Numbered from the stretch's first letter, positions 32,945-45,578 are shown. The stretch: DNA of 64,000 bases from Periconia sp. R9002 (GCA_023627715.1 JAMAHW010000072.1:155851-219850), one strand, 5' to 3'. Made by a program: numbers and translations. The notes: generated by a model not told the origin, from the sequence alone.

Positions 32945-34053
32945 TTAGATAAAAGTTATTGTGTGAAAATGACTTAAACACTCTCGACGATAAGATGTGG
33001 GCGCCGACGATGACACGGTGTAGAGTGTGGGTGCAAGTTCCGTTGTTTGTGTCCTAGCTTTAGCTGTAGATGTTGAGGAAAGACATATCTCACACATGTA
33101 TTCTTCCGTATGCGCTTTCAGAATAGACACAACTTGAGAAGCGATCAATCTTTCCTTCGAGTTGAAATTAGTCATTAAGCGACAAGCTCGCAGGAGGTCT
33201 TTGAAAGCGCTCCTAAGCCTGATGAAATTTCCATATTTTCGGATTGGAAAAGCTGATGCAAGCGATCGACATCCCGGCCAAAGCAGAGCTCTCGAGCAGT
33301 CTCAAAGTGTTGATTCATAATCGAAAGCATCTCAAGGTAAACGCATCCCAATGAAAAAATATCGAAAAAAGAGTTTCTATCGTCGTGCGCCAAAACCTCG
33401 GGTGCTGAGAATCTAGCTGTCCAGAAATCAGGTCTGCCAACAATTGTACTTCTACTGAGATTGCTTGAATCCAGGGAGTATCCGAAGTCCGTATATAGGA
33501 CGCTGCCCTGATGTACAAGTGTGTTCTGTGGTTTTATGTCTTTGTGCCGAACTCTGAATCGGTGCATAAGAGCCAGGCCACTGGCTAAGCAGCCAAAAGC
33601 CTGATTCAAGATACGAAGTTTCGGCGGCCCAATTTTCCAAGTCCTTGTTTCATCGTGGTCATCCCGTATATGATCCAAAAATGCGCCCAGGTCACCTTCA
33701 TCAGCTACTGGTTGCAGTATCAAGGAAAGCTGCCGTTTCTCATTGAATGTTGTGATTAGACGCACAAAGTGATGATGATCTGCAAGGCTACGCAGGATGT
33801 TGATTTCGTTCTGGAATATCTTCAGTCGCGCTTTTCTGTGAATAGGCCCAAAGATTTTGATCGTTTTCCGAGCGTAGTGGATTACTGTAGCTGTGTCTCT
33901 GACTTCCTCGACGTAGCCGCTATGCCCGTAGCCCAAGTTCCTCGATGTCTCAAGAGGGATGAAGTCTTTACGCTCTACAATGTAATCCTTTCCTTCTTCG
34001 ATTGCCAGGACACGAGAAGATGCCGTCGGTGTAATGTCTTCAGCAACTTCCAT
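32945..34053 (-). pseudogene. protein kinase-domain gene with C-terminal frameshift
   Basis: ATG at 34053. The kinase core is complete: glycine loop GYGHSGYV (41-48), Lys63, Glu83, catalytic loop HKDIKPQN (Asp172, with HKD instead of HRD), DFG at 189-191, FSAPEV and DIFSLGC. The frame ends in TAA at 33175 after a segment unlike a kinase end. A different frame just there reads FKDLLRACRLMTNFNSKERL and continues to 32945, which is what a C-lobe (DLI..ML...ERPTA-type) should look like. The switch lies near 33211-33222 and needs a net 1- or 2-base indel. It belongs to the small fungal-specific Ser/Thr kinases common in accessory regions. Either a frameshifted gene or a functional shortened form. 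Confidence 0.62.
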
Positions 34054-34732
34054 GTTGCCCGAAGATGTGTATATGATCGAAAGCTCCCCTTCAAAATGAT
34101 AGGAAAAAGCATTGCTAGGTGAGGAGCGACGAAGAGGGGCATCAGGCTGACATCGCCAAGAAACCCGTATTGGACAGGACGTGACAGGATATGGACGAAT
34201 CTCCCCGCCTCGCCTGTGGCTGAGCTGAGAACAAATGATTGGTGAAATCGGTCAATAAGCGTGTACCTTCATTATTTGTCGGCAGCTTTTGTATGGCAGG
34301 CAGTCCCATAATCTTCAGGTATAATTAATTATGAACACAATGATATATCAGAAAAAGGATTGATATCGCATATCAGTCCTATGAGTCGTTTACGAAACCA
34401 AACACAATTGAATAATAATGAAGTGCAGCTGCTTGTTGCTCGATTTTACCCAGTCAAAGATGTGTGATCTGAACAATATTATTGATTCTGTAAGGAGAGC
34501 AGCGGGAGGAATAATCGAGAGAATATAGCTGGATATGAAGTATAAATTGATGGAAAAGTTAGAAAGGCAGCACGAGATATGCAATGATTTTAAAATTTGT
34601 TCCATGTTTCATTTGACACTATACGAGCTGCACTGGTTATCTGAAAGAAACTACCGACGAAAATTTTTGGACAAAAATCAGAACCCTTGTCACCAAGGCA
34701 ACAGTCTCTTTTCAATTCAGTAATGCATCCTC
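34054..34732. other. intergenic, no supported gene
   Basis: Upstream of the kinase and downstream of the SDR gene. Very AT-rich from 34310 to 34720. No feature is seen. Confidence 0.5.
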
Positions 34733-35830
34733 TCAATCTTGCAAGTACGGAGTGTTAATATTCTCCTCAATACTGTCCCTCAAAGATGTCCATCCCTCCT
34801 TGCCACCCCACTTCTTGAAAAGTGTAACGGAATCTGACTGATCAATATTGACCCTGAGATGGTACGGGTTTGGGTAGTCGTCAATGAACTTCTTCTCTGG
34901 ACGAAGTTGGCGTAGAACAGCAAGGAAATCGTTCCAGTGAGCGCTGTGGCCCCAGCTCTGCAGACGTGCATTCTTCACCTCAGGATCAAGGACGGCTGCG
35001 ACGTGTATCAAGGCTAGATCTTTGACGTCCGCGTAGAATGCTGTGAAAATGGCATTAGTCAATTGGCCAGCAATTTATAGGTTTACAAGTGGGACCTTAC
35101 TAGCTTGAAAAGGATCCATAGCCGCCTTGTTTCCTTTGAAAGGGTGGATCACCCAGCTGGCGGGTCCCTCCACATGCTTGCTGGTCAATGGTTCCCCGAT
35201 GATGCCAGCCGGCGATACAACGTTAACAGTAAAGCGCAATTCATTTCCCTTGACCGCCTTCCAGACTTCCTTTTCGGCAGCAACCTTGCTGGCAGGATAG
35301 TTGGCCATGGCATGGGCCATACCATATGGAGGTGGAGCCCACGCAGCCTCAAGAGCGGCATCGTTCCAGGAATCTGGTCCGATAGTGCCGTTGTCAGCCT
35401 TTTGGTCCAATGGACAAGCTGCGACGGCGCTGCTGGTGAACACAACTTCTTTGACTGAGGGCTCTCGCACGGCGGAATTGATGATGGAACGGACTCCAGC
35501 TATCGAGGGGGTGATGACTTCGTTCGGATCTGGCACAATTCTAGTCACATAGGCAGTGTGCAGGATGGCTGCAACACCCTTCACGGCCTCGTCGTATGCG
35601 CCCTCAACGCCCATGTCAGGCACAGATACAAGCTCAATGAACTTGTTGTCTGCAAAGGTCTTGAAACGACCTTGGAGAAGCCAATTGGATTGCTCGACAT
35701 CTCGAACAGCGCCTCGGACCCCGAAGCCGCGTTCGAGAAATTGAAGGACGATGTGGGAAGCGAGGAAGCCGTTGGCACCTGTTACAAGAACCCAGGCGCC
35801 GGATGGAATGGTGGTAGCCAATGAGGACAT
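34733..35830 (-). CDS. NAD(P)-dependent reductase, extended SDR (Gre2 / dihydroflavonol-reductase-like)
   Basis: Exon 1 is 35830-35101 and exon 2 is 35040-34733, joined in phase 1 across a 60-base intron (GTAAGG donor, TTCACAG acceptor), giving 345 residues. The Rossmann nucleotide motif VTGANGFLASHIV lies at about residues 16-28. Active-site features are the TSSAVAA strand and the NYPASK (YxxxK) pair. Fungal relatives reduce aldehydes and ketones (methylglyoxal reductase Gre2, sterol-like C3 ketones, pathway intermediates). With the regulator-like gene and the P450 directly upstream on the same strand, it may belong to a small metabolic group. Confidence 0.82.
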
Positions 35831-36350
35831 GATGATAGGTAAGAACTCAAAAGGTGGTTTTAATATGCTTGGAATGTGTTGAGCGAAAGATTTTAAACTG
35901 TAGTGTGTGATTCTTGTTCTCAGACATCAGTATCAAGACCTTAAATACCTGTGTAAAATTATTTAGTTATTGTTCACTCGCACGATATAAGTGACTACTG
36001 AAATGACGATTAGAAATACACGTCGGAAAATTGGTCTATGTGTGCATGGCCCCCTCAGAAGGCCTGAAGTTGAGCAAGATTATCCATTCCATACCCAGGT
36101 GTCCCAATTAGGAAATGATATTGCTTGGCGTAGATGATATGCATTATTAAGTGCGTTAACGTCGATGTTTTTGTAGATACTGCCTATCGTTCTGATGGAG
36201 AATATCAGCAGGTCGATGCTTCATTCAATTTCTTCCAATGATTATTTGTAGGGTTTACAGTGTTACGCAACAGATATTGGTCACGATAATTTTCCTCACT
36301 GCTGGTACAGAACGGGGAACAATGAAGAATCGTCCATCTCAAATTACGCG
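35831..36350. other. intergenic, SDR upstream region
   Basis: 520 bases upstream of the minus-strand SDR gene. AT-rich, and no gene is recognised. Confidence 0.5.
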
Positions 36351-37312
36351 TTACAAGTTGGAACACCTTTGAACTTTTACATCAGCGAGTACCACGTTCA
36401 ACTTGTTGTACATCCGTGCTAATAGTCCCTTAAGACCAATCGAATCCATACCACCACTAAATTGAATCATGGCTAACACTCCTTGCATATGCTTCCGGGC
36501 TACAGCATCATCACCAACATTTAACTAAAACATGTATCATAAGTCGCTTGCAGCAAGGATTGTCAATAGATGTACTCTCACCTCATCTATCGCAAGGGCT
36601 ATTGCTGTAGCGACAGTGGTGGTTTTTACGGAACTCGTTTTGTCGTTGATCTGCCCGCGAAGGTCACGAAGACATATTCGCTTGTACTGAAGGACCATGC
36701 GGGAGAACACTGGGTGATCTGGTTGGTAGCGCAGAATGTGGCGGCACGTACTGAGGAGAACACTAGCGGCCATAAACGCACGGTCGGAGATTGCGAGACC
36801 AACCCATTCTCGCAGAAGGTCAGCTTTGTGATCCCCTACATAATTAAACAAGCCACAGTGGCCGATGATAGTTGGAATGATGACGTGGATGTCTACATCA
36901 AGATTAGATACAACGAAAAGTGACAGTTGGGTCTGTAACTGATCGGCGACGTAGATGGCGATTCTGACCGATCGAGGATCATTAGGCAGTAGGATAGGGT
37001 CAACGTACAGTGATCAAAAAGGAATTCTTCCACTGACGATAGCGGCTTCGCCATGGATGAGAACGGGTCCAAGGTACTAGTAGACACTTGGCGCAGTGGG
37101 ATTGAAAGAAACCATTCAAAAACTGACAGATCCTGGTCCGCTCCGTTCTCCATGGTTTCGTCTACATACTTCTGCATCTGCAGACGTCTTTTTCTTGCAT
37201 GGATCTGGCGCATGATATGCGAATGGTTGGCCTTGCGAGACTCAGATCCTCCAGATCCTGCCGGATTTGACACTGTGATAAACTGGAACTGTTTGTTTGG
37301 TTTCAAACTCAT
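36351..37312 (-). pseudogene. fungal-specific transcription factor-like protein (DUF3468 type), frameshifted
   Basis: ATG at 37312. The start FQFITVSNPAGS..SRKANHSHIMRQIHARKR is the usual N-terminus of fungal regulators lacking a zinc cluster but carrying the PF11951-type domain. The frame leaves the family pattern after EEFLFDH. Two bases further on, another frame resumes with YVDPILLPNDP and runs through STCRHILRYQPDHP to IALAIDE. An intron at 36525-36581 (GTGAGA donor, TTTTAG acceptor) leads to a last exon ending at 36351. So CA at 37008-37009 looks like a 2-base insertion. The protein is also shorter than the family norm of about 400-500 residues at its C-terminus. It lies between an SDR and a P450, both intact. 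Confidence 0.55.
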
Positions 37313-37802
37313 CCTGAATATCTTGAAAATCGGCTTGTGTAGATAGTAAAATGAAAAGGATTTCTTATGTAAATTGAGATTGAAGTCGATTTCGAAGAAC
37401 CAGCCGCTGGGGGAAAGGGGATTCGAAGGCAGGATTAAATTAGTCAGATGCCAAGACTCACTGCCAAGCTCTATATTGCCCAAAATAGGAAAGGACGCAT
37501 TTGCACTTCGTTTGATTGACCTTGTTGGGCTTACTACTTTTGAATTAGGCAGAGTCTGAATTAAGAGAAGGGATCAGAGTCCGGACAAAGCTTGAGTTTT
37601 AAGGCGTGCCTCGATATTAAAACATGAGCCAAAAACGCCTTCAGAGCAAACTACAACCTGGCTCAGTACCCGTCAATTGATCAATGAAAGAACAGTCGAT
37701 TATCGATTCGTTGCTCAGGTGTAAAGCATATACTATCTTCTCCAATTTACATTCTGTGAATTTGGAACAATTGCGATTGATTGCCGCCGGACTTCGTCAA
37801 AA
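37313..37802. other. intergenic, no supported gene
   Basis: 490 bases between the regulator-like remnant and the P450 3' end. No coding signal. Confidence 0.5.
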
Positions 37803-39515
37803 CTACTCCTTACGTTCAGTGACTACCATCCATAATCCTTGCTGGAGAAAAATCCCAATATAGTTATTGGATATCCAGGGTGTGGCCGGTTTCGCAATAG
37901 ACCAATCGAATTGTCTCAATAGCTGCCCGCAATAATCAGCAGGGGCAAGTCGCGTTAATACTGTGGCACTTACCTCGAAGATCACCTTATGTATTTCCAT
38001 CCAGGCAATGGGTTTTCCAAGGCATTGATACTTGCCATGCCCAAAAATCATCTCGGTGGTTCTTCGCATGATCTCCAGTCTTCGGCTATCCTTGTCGTTC
38101 AGCTCGTTTAGAATCCACCGCTCCGGACGGAAAATGTCTACGTCGTCACCGAATAGATCTTTTCTGCGTGCAAGTCCTAACACGTCGTACCCGATATTGG
38201 TGCCTTCGGGAAAATAGGTTGATACGCCGTCTACAACGACTGTATCCCCGCCTTTAGGGACAATCTTGGGTACTACGTCTGTGATTGGTGGATGGATCCG
38301 CAAGCCTGGTCGTATCATGTCAGTGACTGGCTGAAGCTGTACTGGAAAAGGTAGCTTCACCCTCTCGAATCACGGCTTGCAAGTATAGTAATGTACTTGC
38401 ATCTGCTTCAGAAATGATATCCTCGCCTTGTACCACCCCATTTTTAACAGCGTTGTCGATCTCAGCTTGTAATGTTTTGTAAACTCTCGGGTGAGAGACA
38501 ATGTGCAGCATCAAGCATCGAATCGCGGTAGCTGTGGTATCGCTGCCAGCTAGGATCTGCAAGTAAGCTTCCGTAAAGATATCCTCTTTGGTCATGCCAC
38601 GTTGAAGGAAGCTGGTCATCATATCGGCTCCCTTCTCTTTGCCGCTTTTTTGAGCGTCGTATCTTTCATTAATAAGGCGCCTTGAAGTCCGCATCATTTT
38701 TCCGTGGCCCGACTTGTCCTTCTCTGATGGTCCCAGAAGACGTGCGAGTGGCGGCCATTGGAAGATTGGTGTCAGCCCTAGGGCACAGATGTACGTTAAT
38801 AGTTTGAGACCATCCTCAGAAGCTGAAATATAGTCATGCACATCCCCATCTGTTTCGAGATCTCCAAACGCTTGCCCGAAACCGATGTGACTTATTACAT
38901 CCAGAGTAAAGTATTGAATCTTCATGGCGAGGTCCATCGGTTTTGACGGTGTTTGCGGGTGCGTAGACGAGATGTATTTGGACCGGATGAGGTGAACGAG
39001 CTGTTTGACGTAGAGGTCAATACTGGGTTCCAGCGTGATGTTTTCTTTCCCGGAATACCCAGACGCCATTTGCTGCCTCCTTTTTGTGTGCGCGTCTTCG
39101 TCAATTAGGCTGAATAGATGGTCTCTTCCTGGCTCAATGCGTGTCGCCCGGTTGTACCATGCCGCACGTGTGTAAGGAGACCGGACTGCGCTCATGTGAC
39201 AAAGAAGATCAGGAGAGTTAGTTACTAGATCGTTGGGCCCTACTCGTGTAACGCTGCCTATGCAAATCAGATTGGACTACAGCAGAGGAAATATTGGGTG
39301 AGTTGCTACTTGCCATATTTTTCTGTAGCATCGCGATACCATTCGTGCGAGCGCAAGCTCAAGATGGCTCGTATATGCGGCAGCTCTGACCATCCAGTGC
39401 TGAAAGGCCCTTTGAACTGGCCAAGTCTCCCGTACCGCTTGTATTTGTAAACCCCGTAAACGATTATCAAAGCTCCAAGCAACAGCCATTTGGCGGAATA
39501 CAAGTCTGACAGCAT
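37803..39515 (-). CDS. cytochrome P450 monooxygenase (pisatin-demethylase/benzoate-hydroxylase-like)
   Basis: Three exons: 39515-39310, 39253-38361 and 38305-37803, with introns of 56 and 55 bases. All junctions are in frame, giving 533 residues. An N-terminal membrane anchor (WLLLGALIIVYGVY) is followed by RVGPNDLVTNSPDLL, the I-helix oxygen-binding AGSDTTAT, the K-helix EGLR (ExxR), FRPERW, and the haem-binding FGHGKYQCLG with Cys461 as thiolate ligand. It is an endoplasmic-reticulum enzyme using a P450 reductase. The overall pattern recalls fungal families that hydroxylate or demethylate small aromatics or phytoalexins; the substrate cannot be told. It is the third gene of a same-strand group with the SDR and the regulator-like remnant. 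Confidence 0.85.
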
Positions 39516-41401
39516 TTTCGTAGAGATCAAAATGGGTTTTCTGATGTTACGTGGAACAGAACAAATTGTAAGGCTGCACCAGCTTTTATCAATTCCGGTG
39601 AGATAGGGAATACGAACGGCAGTGAACAGTCGACTAGGATTTGGAGCGGGGTTTGCATTGTAATCGTGTAAGCTTATGCGTGTTTGCGCGAGGCTGAAGA
39701 TAGTGTTTGCGCATTGGACAACTTTTCTGTACATGGTAAACAACTGGACGAATCAGGTACTTCCATTCACCGTTCAATGCATGCTGAGGCAATGCAACAA
39801 TGAAATGCAAAAGTGGCATCTGAAGGCTGTATCCTTCACAGCGCGGTATTAGTATGCATAAAAAAAGAGCCTCATAACGGAAGCCCTACGTAGACAGGGA
39901 GCATAGGTCACGTTCCAGGAAATGAATTTGTTATTCAACACACACTTCTATTTCTCCCACTGGGTTAAACATGCCCCATGATTTACCGGTTTCCACTGGT
40001 GTGATAATGAAGGATGTGAAAGCCACTACTGGCATTCAGCACTAGCTCATGCAAGTACAATCTGCGCGAGCAGTAGGGTCATACCGGACGAAGAACTCCC
40101 AGCAACTGCCCTAGATTAGCCTCTGTGCCATTTACCAGGGGAATCTCAATCCTACCTGATGGTTTTAGACCAACCTTAACGTTAAATAATCTTGTGTCTG
40201 TCCTGCACCATCCCCAACCTCCGCACTGAATTTCTAGTATGCATGTTACCACAGAGATACCCTTGCGCATTTTCTGTTGTCCTCATACCTGTAATCTCAG
40301 ACAGGCCAATACGGAGAGCCCTGCCTCGTCAATTCAAAGTCAATGTCCGGAGACGTCGCGACACGCTTGCGTCCGTTTCGAATCGTGTTTGATGTGCTTC
40401 GCCTTTGCTGGGCTTTGTGCCAACTGGTTGCAGACCGGGATATACTGAAGCAGGTTGTACAAACACTGGAGGAGATGCCGATGTGGTCTTATTGTCGTCA
40501 CTGGGATCCGCTTTCAAGTCGAGCGCGCGAAGCTTTCCGTCCATCATGCAAAGGAGCTTGACTTTGATGTCATGGTATCGCCTTCGGAGATCGGCTCACT
40601 CAGCTAAGTCCTTGTCGAACTGTTGTACAGAAATTGATGCTGGTACGCCATCAGGTTCTCTGGAAACATGCCACCGCCGTCTTCGAAAGAAAGAACCTTG
40701 TTCTCCCATTCGGTAAGAACATCGATCGCAACCTGCATTGCCGGGTGCGTCATGATGCGCGTTTGGCCGCAAATTGTGGTGTGCTGAGAAGGAAGTTCGT
40801 GTGTCGTAGCAAAAGTGTATATACGCCGTACGGTCTATCCCAAAAGGGGACTAGCTTAGGGTTCTTCAAGATTCACCCCAGATTTAGATATATGTATTAT
40901 TGATGTGTACATTCATGTTCGGATAGGTATTGTTCCCAGTGCCTCCAAAGCAAGGCGTACACATAATAGTACTTTGTACAGGAATTTTAATTCACTGTTC
41001 CGTTTATTGGGTTCCAGATTCGACCATGCGTGCGATTTCTCGTTCCTCACGTGTGAGTCAAGAGCTCGACGAGAAAAAAGACTGTGAGATTCAGATACTA
41101 GAGAGAAAGCTCTATATGTACATGCTAAGTGATTGATTCATCCGACCCTAGCTATTTGCTAGCAAACTTGTGAACAAAGGAAATCTGGAAACCAATGAAA
41201 CGATCAAACTATCTCACAAACTGCGACATCACGTGACATTCGTAATTCACGCCACCTTGATGTCGGATCATTGCTCACTTATTGTGAGTGCGCTCGGGCC
41301 AGGTTTCAAAGACCACAGTCTTGGCAAAGCGTAGAAGGAAAGATAGTACCCTCCGCAAATCGGCACTGCGTCATCGATACACAAAAGTACAGCGCCTCAT
41401 A
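39516..41401. other. long spacer with decayed coding remnants
   Basis: About 1.9 kb. Apart from the minus-strand remnants at about 40079-40760, nothing is recognisable. AT-rich and poor in long frames. Confidence 0.45.
40079..40760 (-). pseudogene. decayed coding remnants, family unknown
   Basis: Several adjacent minus-strand pieces have protein-like composition, for example THPAMQVAIDVLTEW near 40730 and a P/S/T-rich stretch with PPVFVQPASVYPG near 40450. They are separated by stops and frame changes with no convincing splice sites. The shape hints at an eroded gene, but I cannot assign it. Confidence 0.3.
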
Positions 41402-42016
41402 ATGCCGCACAACCCTTCGACCGTACCTGGCACGCCGCCCATCAACCCTCCCGGTCCTGTCCGCCCGCGCCCCAACTATGAGGATCAAGACGAGGTGAGC
41501 CGTTTTCGATATGGCATGGGAAGCCGCAGTAATTTTCAGTACTGCCTCTGCTGCGGAAACGAGCGCGACCATGCACACCGCAAAGACTGGTACAACTGCA
41601 CTGAGTCCTGCTGGTTATGCAACTCCATTCATTCTCAGCGCCCGACTATTTGCCCCAAGTATAGTGGCACGCAAACCCTCAACCAGTGGAACCGGCGAAC
41701 AGGCGTGACGAGATACATTGTGGAATCAAAGCAAGGGCATGGCGCTCTTTTCGAGAACATTGAATTTGCTCCCTCCAATGGTAACACGGAAACGACTTCC
41801 GCTGTTACTAAGGAGAAAGTACAGCGGCTCGAGAATGATGGCAGGCGAGGTGTAAGCCATCGCGGCTACCGACAGGTCCATGGCTATATCAAACCTGAGG
41901 ATTCGTTGCGCGTGGTACAAAGTTCACGGATCGAGCGGAGGCGACGGAAGAATACCCATAACTACAAGAGGAACATTCAATGCGGCATTGTCAAGCCCGA
42001 TCTTTTCACTTGCTGA
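41402..42016 (+). CDS. small protein with zinc-knuckle-like Cys/His motif
   Basis: ATG at 41402, single exon, 204 residues. A proline-rich start (VPGTPPINPPGPVRPRP) precedes a Cys/His cluster: CLCCGNERDHAHRKDWYNC, then CWLCNSIHSQRPTICP. The spacing C-x2-C ... H-x-H ... C ... C-x2-C ... H ... C could bind one or two zinc ions, comparable to knuckles of nucleic-acid-binding proteins. The rest is basic (RIERRRRKN) and unrecognised. A following frame (41980-42234) overlaps its end, so a spliced C-terminal extension is possible. The role is unknown. Confidence 0.5.
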   Translation: MPHNPSTVPGTPPINPPGPVRPRPNYEDQDEVSRFRYGMGSRSNFQYCLCCGNERDHAHRKDWYNCTESCWLCNSIHSQRPTICPKYSGTQTLNQWNRRTGVTRYIVESKQGHGALFENIEFAPSNGNTETTSAVTKEKVQRLENDGRRGVSHRGYRQVHGYIKPEDSLRVVQSSRIERRRRKNTHNYKRNIQCGIVKPDLFTC

Positions 42017-42747
42017 AGAGACCGCCGCCGCATGAACTGAAGGACTTTTGGGAGAGAATCACCAGAAAGACCTGGAGCATGAGTAAGTCTTCATCGAAGA
42101 ACAATAATTTGGGGCGTAAACTGTCATGGCGTTCGAAAGTGTCTGACGGAGGACATTTAGAGTCTCTTAATTCCCGAATGCCCTGTCAGCTACACGAATC
42201 GCAGGTGCTACATGCGCGAAAGTGCAACGGCTAACAAATAATTGAATTATCCACAACAAGTATGTCTGATCCAATAATTTCGACATCGATGTTCGTTCCT
42301 TACTTGACTTCTCCGGATGCTGAGATTCATTGAGGCTTTATCAAAGGAACACCATAAAAACATACCACAAACAAATCAACTCCAGGAAGCGAAGATGCTT
42401 GACATGTTTCAGTGGGGTATTTTCGTTTTAGAAGCTTGAGCCGAAGGATGAAACAAAAGGACATAGTGTTTAGGTAGCAGGAGGTGGAATTAGCTACATT
42501 GACTTGACGATAGTCAAAGTACCCACATGATAATTCCATCTCCAGCCCCTTCGTTACCAGTGATGAGACCCCCTGTAACGTTTCATACTGCTGAATCGAG
42601 CTTAGTGTTTATACGAGGTATTCAGGTAATGGTAGGCATCAAGGAGACGGATGTATTTAGAGTGGTGATGGACATTTATCCACTTCAAATTGCAAGAGTT
42701 TAAACGGATCTGTAGCCCTGTGCCTGGGGTTTTCCCCATTTTCTTTC
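42017..42747. other. convergent intergenic region
   Basis: 3' regions of the zinc-knuckle-like gene and the HET gene. No gene is supported. Confidence 0.5.
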
Positions 42748-44950
42748 TTAAACTATCTTTAGTACACGCATTTTCCAAGTACGCAACCAATCTATTTTTG
42801 GTGGATCAAGATCGAAGGATCCAACGCGCTCATACGTTTCGTCGCCATCTGAAACTTTTCGCAATACCAAGCCTTTTCCTTCTGAGGCAGCGTGCTTTCC
42901 ATCGACGCTGTCAGGAACTTGTACTAGCAATGCCAGATATGTATCCGACTCAAAAAGCTCGTAGTCTACCTCCCATTCCTCAGAAGGTCCAAATCGCTTA
43001 CTCAGCGATAAAATAAAGTCGTCATTTTCCCCTTCCAAGCGGTACAGAGATTGGCTGACACGTTCCAACTGAGATTTATTGACATGGTGGGTATCGCGTT
43101 CATCTAAAAGGCATGACCCTAGAGAGTACGGCTCGGTTTGCCCGCCAATGACTTGTTTACTACGGATGAAAGGTTTTGTCAGGGCTTCAACGACGACGTG
43201 TCCGGAGATCACCTCGCCATAGGGATTTCCGATATCTTTGCTAACAATTTCATGGCTTAGCAACTTCAATGTGTATTTATTGCTTTGAAACGGGTCTTTT
43301 TCGTAGAGAATGGGTCCATCAGTAACAGCCCAAGACCAGGAGGGTGCGCGGTACGGTTGGACGTGTTTACATTGCAGGTCGGAAAACCATAACAGACTAC
43401 GAGCGAAGTCTGAGCTCCAATGACCAGCTAGATAACTGCCTTGAATAGCGGGCTGAAGGCCCTGAACAAGACCAGAGAATGCGGGGAATTTGTCGGAGGC
43501 GTACGTCAATTGTCGGTGAGAGTAATTTTCGACAAGATCGTAGTACTCTACTAATGCATGCTCCGTGTCAATCGCTGGAGGAGAAGGTGCAGTTAGGATG
43601 TCTCCGTATAAAATGGATGATACGGTTGACAGATCCATATCGGGCGTTCGGTTTCCAGCCGGCAGGCCATCGCCAGATTGAAAGCCCTGAGGACATCTCC
43701 AGTAGATATGGCCCTTTCCATAGATGAGTTGTCGAGGTCCAAGGATAAATTCCTGTAGCGTCCATCCACGCTTTGATAAGGGACCCTGAATATCCAAGCT
43801 GCGCAGCGTCTCCTCATCTTCTTCACGTGGTGTAATCTGTACCAGATCTTTGGATGAAGTATCGGAGAGTAGTTTCAAATTTACTGGTTCTAGTCCGTGC
43901 GTCGGAGTAAGGCAATTTACAAGTATCCCGTCTGTACTTGCCTTCGAAGCGGATGCTGATACAGTGACGGTCGCGTTCCGATATACTAGGTACATTCGTT
44001 TCGATTCAACCTCCCAATCTTCTTTCGAGTCTTGCAAAATGCACAGAGAGTCGATCCAGAGATACCGTATTCCTAGCTGGCGAGTGATGGTAATAGCATC
44101 ATAAAAGTTTTTCGGCAGGGAATCCACTGGCAACATGACCTGGAACGTTTCGATATTATCGCATGTCAAGACTGATGTTATCTTACCGCCCCAGCAGTGG
44201 CTGAGGGCTACATATTCGGCTTTCTTTCCTTGTGAGCAAACCAATCGTGGTGAAGATGTTTGACCACTCTCTGATAACCCTACATCGATCACCCTTGTCG
44301 GAAGCTCCTGGAAGGTATGGGAAAGACATCCATGGGCAGTTTGACATTCGTGTAACCATTGCCTTGCAATAGAAAAGTTCGTAGGCGATGTGAGATATGT
44401 GTCGACTGGATGCCGCCCAACCTTATATCCACTTATTTTTGGTTGTGTATCTTTCTTCTTGTCAGCTTCGCCTCTAATAATCTAGTTTGAAATTTTACGC
44501 ACCTAATGAATTCACAATAATGAATTCCAGAGTTGGTAAGCGCGCCTGGTTGTAGTATGCTTCAATTTCCTCATCTGTAGCATCATCCCCGGGCTGAATC
44601 CATGGCCCAATGTGAACCATAAATACATCCAAAACTTGGACTTTATCTAGCGGCTCAAATGCATAGACATGAGTTGAGTTTATGGCAAACTTAACATTAG
44701 TAAAAGGGAGCTGTTTTGCATGACTGTATAGTGACAACCCATCGTCGCTATCATGGGTGCCTTTAAGATGTCCTAGAATCAGTCGACAGAGCGCACAGCC
44801 TTCTGTGGCGGCTTCTTCGAGGTCATCGAGAGAGGCGTGGTGTTGGTAGAATGCGTGCTGCGGAAATGAGTCTGCTGCGAATTCATTTTCGGCTAGGTCG
44901 ACTAGCGATTCGAGCGATAAATTTGCACAATAAGAGCATTGAAAAGTCAT
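42748..44950 (-). CDS. HET-domain heterokaryon incompatibility protein
   Basis: Exon 1 is 44950-44499 and exon 2 is 44431-42748, with a 67-base intron (GTAAAA donor, AAATAAG acceptor, phase 2), giving 711 residues. The ATG at 44950 (MTFQCSYC) begins the usual cysteine-containing leader (CSYCANL, then CALCRLILGHL). After WLHECQTAHGCL comes the HET domain at about residues 221-380: AEYVALSHCWGG, DAITITRQLGIRYLWIDSLCILQDS, YLVYRNATVTVSAS, GPLSKRGWTLQEFILGPRQLIY. HET proteins trigger cell death when incompatible strains fuse. An internal GTGCGT donor is an alternative, but only the chosen one keeps frame. Intact in this sequence. Confidence 0.85.
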
Positions 44951-45578
44951 TTGTGTGATGGTAACCAAGATTCTTTGGCATGTATGTAGGAGTGAAAGCC
45001 ATAGAGATGGGGTAAGACTGGGTGGCCGCACTTATCTCCCATTGGCCACAAGCCAAGGGGCCAAAACACCCCGCAAACCCATTGAGTTGCGCCCAGTCAT
45101 GATAATAGAACTACATATGTTATTCGATGTAAGTATAATGAAGAATAACCGAGGGCAGATGTAAACAGCCTTCAAAGTCTGTTAAAGTATTCTTAATTAG
45201 TGATGATATAGGTGTAACAATGGAGCTGTTAAATGACAGACTTTTCGTAGAGGGCACTTGGGTATCATGTACCAAACAACTTTCTCTTGGCGGTTGGCCC
45301 CACTCCTTTTCAACCAATAATCGTGGGACAAATTCGTATGATACTCAACTAGGAAAGCCGTGATGTACAAGCAAATGCTAGGTAGTCGACCGGAGGAAAT
45401 GCATTGGCCAACCCATAATGTCCGTCGCTGACTCTTCCATTAGTAATGTAAGCTAATATGCAGTTGAGCTTCCTTTCTCTTACTAGTTTTAGTTTGTTAT
45501 TTAGGCAACACCCCACCTTGTTTTGCTCTTCTACTTCATTTCCCCACTCGTCGGTTTTTATTTCAACTGTCTCTCACA
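44951..45578. other. divergent intergenic region
   Basis: Shared upstream region of the HET gene (minus) and the F-box-type gene (plus). AT-rich at 45120-45230. No other feature. Confidence 0.5.
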
